From an uncultured Prevotella sp. (GTDB lineage Bacteria > Bacteroidota > Bacteroidia > Bacteroidales > Bacteroidaceae), in NCBI GenBank assembly GCA_947167845.1, contig CAMVJQ010000014.1, positions 1 to 46,280 of the forward strand: 46,280 bases of DNA, in the 5' to 3' direction. Shown here piece after piece: positions 41,983 through 46,280 of the stretch. A program made the position numbers and the translations under genes. The notes below the pieces were generated by a model. The model saw nothing but the letters and a program-made list of their open reading frames with translations, searched no databases and was not told where the DNA came from. Every line of letters begins with the position of its first letter. Positions within the stretch are counted from its first letter, which is position 1.

Positions 41983-44897
41983 AAAGGTTGTCACTCCTCA
42001 TAGGACTAATGACCGGATGTCTGCTGGCGATTGCTCAGGGTATTCCTGCCTTCCGCAATTTCGGCCCAGATGAATATCATGCCAACAATCTCAACAATGA
42101 CATCGCTATAGGTGCTGATGGAACTGTCTTTGTCGCCAATTTAGAGGGACTGCTGTATTACCGCAACGATGGCTGGCACACCATTCATACCTCTGACATC
42201 AAACGTATCACAGTGGTCTATCGCGACAAGAATGATGACATCTGGGCTGGCGGCTATAACTTCTTTGGAAAAGTTGTGGAGAAAGCGAATGGCCAACTGA
42301 CCTTTCTGGTAACTGCCAAGAAGAACGAATTCCATGGTGAAGTAGAGGAAATATGGGAGGACGAAGGCGTGCTGCAATTCTACGTAGACAAAGAGAATGC
42401 CATCTACGAAGTTAAGGATGACACTATTTCCGTCAGCCGCATTCTGACAGACGAGGCCTATCATGACATTGGATTATCAGATGTGATAGCCACTGACCAA
42501 CTGATCAAGAATCAGAAAGTAGTCTTGCTGAAGGATACCATTCTGACACTCCCTTTGGGGCAGAATATGAAAGCCGTTCTGAAAAGAGGTCTGGGAATCT
42601 GCATCGTTGACAAAAATAACAATGAACTCTATCGTATCACAGAAGAGAATGGACTCTGCTCAAACAATGTAGTCTATATAGACTATGACGGACGAGGCAC
42701 CCTCTGGGGCGCTGCAGATGACGGCATCTTTGCCATAGCCATTCCCTCTATTTACTCCCGTTTCACTGTTAATGAAGGACTGGCGGGCGAAGTCCTGTCG
42801 ATCACGGAATACAAAGGCAAGAAATACGTAGGCACCAACAACGGACTGTTCTGCCTGGAGGGAAAGCGCTTTGTGCGGATTGGGGATATCATCAATGCCT
42901 GCTGGGATCTGAAAGAGTGTGCCGACGGGCTATTGGCTGCAACAGCCAATGGCATCTACAAAATAGCCCCCAACGGGCAAATACAGAATATGACCAACAC
43001 CACTTCCATGTCAATCCTTGTCAATGGAAACCAATTCTACAGCGGGGAGATGGACGGCCTCTATCAGTCAGACATCTCTGGAAACAACAGGGCCAAGGTT
43101 TGTGAACTACAGAAGACCACCAAGATTATCAAGGACAGGAAAGGAACTATCTGGCTTCAGACCATCTACGGCGAGATATGGCAAAAATTGCCGACAGAAA
43201 AGAACTTCAAGCCTGTCAAGTTGGGCAAGGGAGGAGAGACAATGGCAACCATTGTACCCACCGACGGAAATGTAACAATTGTAACAGCCGAATCGTCCAG
43301 CCCCTTCCAATATCCCGTATTCTGCTGTCTCGACGAAAATGGCGTGACCTGGCTGACGAACAACAAGGGGAAATCGCTCTACAGATGGAAAAACGGAAAG
43401 AGACTGAATGACCTACAACACCTGTTGCACCCTTTCTACGACATTAAAATCCATGCCCTATACAGTAAAGGCAGCGAAGTATGGATAGGTACAGACCACG
43501 GTATCTGGATTATCAACATGAACAATGAAGACCCACGACTGAGCCATAAGCCTATACTACAGTTCAATTCTGTCATACTCAATTCCGACAGCATACTATG
43601 GGAAAGGCTTGGAGCCAACGTCAGGACTCTGCCTAATCTGGGCAGCAGGGACAGGAACCTGCTATTCACCTATTCCGTCGACTATACCCCTCTGGTAGGA
43701 ACGGTACTTTACAGATATAAGTTGAACGACGGGCCATGGTCGGCCTGGGCCGACGATCAGGATGCGGAATTCAACAACCTGAGTTTCGGTTCCCACAAAC
43801 TGACCATCCAGGCCCTGTTGGAAGATGGTACGACGACAGCCCCCCTGGACCTCTCGTTTTGGATAAGCCCCCCATTCTACCAGCAATGGTACATGATCCT
43901 CATTTACCTGGTATTGCTTGTTCTACTAGTCTATGCCCTGTTCCGCTACCGTCTTCACAGGCTCAATGTGGAAAAAGAACGGCTTGAGATAGTGGTACAA
44001 GAGCGAACGGCAGAGGTTGTAAAACAGAAGGATGAGATTGAGGAGAAATCAAAGAGCCTCGAAGTGGCACTTGACGAGCTGAATAATGCCCAGAATGAAC
44101 TCATCCGCCAGGAGAAGATGGCTACCGTCGGTAAACTGACCCAAGGCCTGATAGACCGCATCCTCAATCCATTGAACTATATCAATAACTTCTCAAAACT
44201 GTCAGAAGGCCTCGTCAAAGATATCGAAGCCAACATCGAAGACGAGAAAGAGCATATCGACGAGGACAACTATGAAGACACGAAGGAGGTGCTCAGCATG
44301 TTGAGGGGCAATCTGCAGAAAGTCGGCGAGCATGGCCAGAGCACAACCCGCACCCTGAAGGCCATGGAAGAAATGCTCAAAGACCGCAGTGGCGGAATCG
44401 TCAGGATGAACCTCACCAGTCTGTTGAGGAAGGACCTGGAGATGTTGGACAAGTATTACGAGAAAGACATAGCAGCCAACCACATCAACGTGGTGTCCGA
44501 CATACCCGATTCGCAGATATTCATCAACGGAAATGCCGACCAGTTAAGTAAGACCCTGATGAGCCTCCTTGGCAATGGCATCTATGCCATTAAAAAGCAG
44601 GTCATGAAAATGCAGGCGGCCAACAGAGTCTATCAGCCAGAATTGGCACTGAGGCTGAAGAGCGACGGCAAGCACCATATCATCACCATCCGCGACAACG
44701 GCACAGGCATCGGAGAGGCTATCATCCACAAGATCTTCGACCCATTCTTCACCACCAAGACCACAGCGGAAGCCTCTGGCACAGGCCTTTACCTCAGCCG
44801 TGAGATCATACAGAATCATGGTGGCGACATCCATGTAGAATCAGTTAAGAACGAATATAGCGAGTTTACCATATTGTTGCCCGCCCTAAAAGAATAA
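41979..44897 (+). CDS. Propeller/Y_Y_Y sensor protein with degenerate histidine kinase core
   Basis: This 972-residue protein has a signal peptide (1-20) and a large periplasmic region of ligand-binding propeller repeats (about 25-530). A Y_Y_Y domain follows (about 550-625, ending SFGSHKLTIQALLEDG), then one transmembrane helix (about 632-654), a coiled coil (660-705) and a kinase core. In the dimerisation helix the phospho-acceptor position reads GLIDRILNPLNY: Asp726 stands where His should be, and Arg replaces the next Glu. The HATPase keeps its N-box-like NGIYAI, DNGTGIG, FFTTK and GTGLYL, so nucleotide binding is likely retained. It resembles hybrid regulators of polysaccharide loci but lacks receiver and AraC domains. 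The small kinase that follows after 5 bases has the His. Confidence 0.87.
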   Translation: MKRLSLLIGLMTGCLLAIAQGIPAFRNFGPDEYHANNLNNDIAIGADGTVFVANLEGLLYYRNDGWHTIHTSDIKRITVVYRDKNDDIWAGGYNFFGKVVEKANGQLTFLVTAKKNEFHGEVEEIWEDEGVLQFYVDKENAIYEVKDDTISVSRILTDEAYHDIGLSDVIATDQLIKNQKVVLLKDTILTLPLGQNMKAVLKRGLGICIVDKNNNELYRITEENGLCSNNVVYIDYDGRGTLWGAADDGIFAIAIPSIYSRFTVNEGLAGEVLSITEYKGKKYVGTNNGLFCLEGKRFVRIGDIINACWDLKECADGLLAATANGIYKIAPNGQIQNMTNTTSMSILVNGNQFYSGEMDGLYQSDISGNNRAKVCELQKTTKIIKDRKGTIWLQTIYGEIWQKLPTEKNFKPVKLGKGGETMATIVPTDGNVTIVTAESSSPFQYPVFCCLDENGVTWLTNNKGKSLYRWKNGKRLNDLQHLLHPFYDIKIHALYSKGSEVWIGTDHGIWIINMNNEDPRLSHKPILQFNSVILNSDSILWERLGANVRTLPNLGSRDRNLLFTYSVDYTPLVGTVLYRYKLNDGPWSAWADDQDAEFNNLSFGSHKLTIQALLEDGTTTAPLDLSFWISPPFYQQWYMILIYLVLLVLLVYALFRYRLHRLNVEKERLEIVVQERTAEVVKQKDEIEEKSKSLEVALDELNNAQNELIRQEKMATVGKLTQGLIDRILNPLNYINNFSKLSEGLVKDIEANIEDEKEHIDEDNYEDTKEVLSMLRGNLQKVGEHGQSTTRTLKAMEEMLKDRSGGIVRMNLTSLLRKDLEMLDKYYEKDIAANHINVVSDIPDSQIFINGNADQLSKTLMSLLGNGIYAIKKQVMKMQAANRVYQPELALRLKSDGKHHIITIRDNGTGIGEAIIHKIFDPFFTTKTTAEASGTGLYLSREIIQNHGGDIHVESVKNEYSEFTILLPALKE

Positions 44898-44902
44898 AGC
44901 TT

Positions 44903-45724
44903 ATGGAGAATCAGATGGAAACGCTCAGAGAGCAATTAAGGAAACAAGAGAAACTGGCATCACTCGGCTTACTCAGTGCAGGCATTGCCCATGAGATTCA
45001 GAACCCTCTGAATTTCGTCATCAATTTCAGCAAGATGTCTGACAAACTCCTCAATGACCTGACAGAGATCATTGAAGACAACATAGACAAGTTGCCCGCA
45101 GACGACAGCGAGGATCTGGCCGATATCGTGGAAGATCTTAAGGAGAATATGGCCAAGATTGTGGAACACGGAGAACGGGCCATCGATATCATCCAGGGCA
45201 TCCTGCTCGTCTCACGCGGCAAAGAAGGCCAGAAGATTCCCACAGACATCTGCAAACTGGTGAAAGAGTATGTTTGGCTATCATATCATGCCATGCGCGC
45301 CAACAACAAACAGTTCAATGTAGCCATCCATGAGAAATATCAGGAGAACATGCCTCTGATACAGGTGATACCACAAGACCTGAGCCGTGCCGTTCTGAAC
45401 GTGACAAACAATGCCTTTTACGCTACTTGGCGGAAATCACAGACATGCAAAGGTGTCTATCAGCCTGAACTGAATGTCAGTGTAGGGCAGAAGGAGGGAC
45501 AACTGGTCATAACTATTTCCGACAATGGAGAAGGCATGACCGACGAAGTGAAACAGCGCCTCTACGAGAATTTCTTCACCACCAAACCTGCAGGACAGGG
45601 TACAGGACTCGGCATGGGCCTCACGCGCGACATCATCGAGAATAATCATGGCGGTACGATCAACTTCGACTCCAAAGAAGGCGAAGGTACCTGCTTCACA
45701 TTTATCATACCCGCTACAGTATGA
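44903..45724 (+). CDS. Small soluble sensor histidine kinase
   Basis: This 273-residue cytoplasmic protein has no membrane helix. It has a short coiled start, then a DHp domain with intact phospho-acceptor His30 in GIAHEIQNPLNF. The HATPase domain shows N box NVTNNAFYA, DNGEGMT, NFFTTKPAGQGTGLGMGL. It aligns with the C-terminal third of the preceding 972-residue protein (ASLGLLSAGIAHEIQNPLNF against ATVGKLTQGLIDRILNPLNY; YQPEL in both), so it is probably a duplicate of that kinase core that kept the active histidine. A heterodimer in which the membrane protein senses and this one is phosphorylated is a natural model. Its likely target is the receiver of the first gene. The stop overlaps the next start (ATGA). 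Confidence 0.9.
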   Translation: MENQMETLREQLRKQEKLASLGLLSAGIAHEIQNPLNFVINFSKMSDKLLNDLTEIIEDNIDKLPADDSEDLADIVEDLKENMAKIVEHGERAIDIIQGILLVSRGKEGQKIPTDICKLVKEYVWLSYHAMRANNKQFNVAIHEKYQENMPLIQVIPQDLSRAVLNVTNNAFYATWRKSQTCKGVYQPELNVSVGQKEGQLVITISDNGEGMTDEVKQRLYENFFTTKPAGQGTGLGMGLTRDIIENNHGGTINFDSKEGEGTCFTFIIPATV

Positions 45725-46280
45725 AGATAAGGATACACCTTATTATATTATGCGTCTTGCTGTGCATGCCTGCCATTGCACAGGATAACAGCATGCGAGC
45801 CCTATACGACAAGGCAGAAGAGGAATACAGAGTCGGCCGCATAGAACAGGCCCTGAGTCTGCTCACAGAAAACATGAATGAATTCAACGGCACGCTCAGG
45901 CAAAGCGTCTATCGACTGATGTCACTCTGCTGTCTGGGTATCGACGACACCCAGAAAGCCGAAGCGTATGCCAACCTTCTGCTGGAGTCCGACCGCTATT
46001 ACTCCCCGTCGCCACAAGACCCTCAGCGCTTCATCGACATCATCGAGCGTATCAAGGCTGGTTTGGAAGCTACCATCACCACTGCATCCAGCCAGGCAGA
46101 GAAACTCAATGAAGTGCCTGTGCCCACGACACTCATCACAGAAGACATGATCAAGAGCAGCGGCGCACGCAACCTGCAGGAATTGCTGGCGGCCTACGTG
46201 CCCGGCATGTACATCATCGACTGCGGCGACGACATCAACATCGCCATGCGAGGCATCTACAGTAGCGGACAGGAGAAAAT
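45721..46280 (+). CDS. TonB-dependent receptor with helical-repeat N-terminus, 5' part
   Basis: At least 186 residues, running off the window edge. Signal peptide at 1-20 (IHLIILCVLLCMPAIAQ). Next is an alpha-helical region (about 22-115) with TPR-like spacing (YDKAEEEYRVGRIEQALSLL, YRLMSLCCLGIDDTQKAEAYANLLL). A TonB plug domain opens at about 130 (VPVPTTLITEDMIKSSGARNLQELLAAYVPGM). A carboxypeptidase-like extension is the common N-terminal addition; a TPR-like one is less usual. The barrel is outside the window. Coupling by ATGA to the kinase gene puts an outer-membrane receptor in the same operon as its presumed signalling chain. Confidence 0.85.
   Translation, partial: MKIRIHLIILCVLLCMPAIAQDNSMRALYDKAEEEYRVGRIEQALSLLTENMNEFNGTLRQSVYRLMSLCCLGIDDTQKAEAYANLLLESDRYYSPSPQDPQRFIDIIERIKAGLEATITTASSQAEKLNEVPVPTTLITEDMIKSSGARNLQELLAAYVPGMYIIDCGDDINIAMRGIYSSGQEK

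Overview
The window comes from a chromosome of the phylum Bacteroidota, most likely a Prevotella-like member of the Prevotellaceae. Four things point there. Genes are preceded by the Bacteroidota promoter (TTTG, 19-20 bases, TAnnTTTG, usually followed by CA) and almost never by a Shine-Dalgarno sequence. Several families are typical of the phylum (DUF4494, a DUF6057-like membrane protein, a DUF4738-like lipoprotein, an HU-CCDC81/SPOR protein, a propeller/Y_Y_Y sensor kinase, a TonB receptor). The GlgB is of the long type, and the spacers carry GC-rich palindromes. The genus is inferred, not proven.

Layout. 1-10332 is read almost entirely on the minus strand: the 5' part of tRNA-Gly, nspC (polyamine synthesis) translationally coupled to a REC-histidine kinase, carA-carB, glmS and uxaC. 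Divergent from uxaC is a type I asparaginase. 11479-13778 is a decayed accessory patch. It holds a complete IS1595-type element with 30-bp inverted repeats and an 8-bp target duplication, a nested palindrome, and a frameshifted remnant of an HU-like gene. Next on the minus strand come a membrane pseudokinase, a DUF4494 gene and a PLP-homeostasis gene, with GC-rich palindromic repeats in the spacers. 16682-22594 (plus) carries an aminotransferase, an FtsX/LolE-like permease and two tandem paralogous acyl-CoA synthetases.

22677-27594 (minus) is a four-gene operon: a 14-repeat MORN protein, a YhcH family protein, a glycogen branching enzyme with a histone-like cationic tail, and a DUF6057-like membrane protein. 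27818-31905 has kdsB, a convergent cbpA-like dnaJ, and a coupled 5'-nucleotidase/NudC pair. 31892-34578 (minus) has rfbC, ugd and a lipoprotein gene. 34683-36368 (plus) has an HU-CCDC81/SPOR protein and a zinc-ribbon/FHA protein. 36361-39095 (minus) is an ATP-grasp-like gene coupled to a GH43 glycosidase.

The most novel-looking part is the operon at 39206 to the window end. One strong promoter drives a REC-SpoIIE phosphatase, a membrane-anchored coiled-coil/WD40 protein, a propeller/Y_Y_Y sensor kinase whose phospho-acceptor histidine is replaced by aspartate, a small soluble kinase with the histidine intact, and a TonB-dependent receptor with a helical-repeat N-terminus. The last four junctions are tight or overlapping. 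This looks like one envelope-to-cytoplasm signalling unit built on a pseudokinase/kinase pair. Its function is inferred from domains and layout only.
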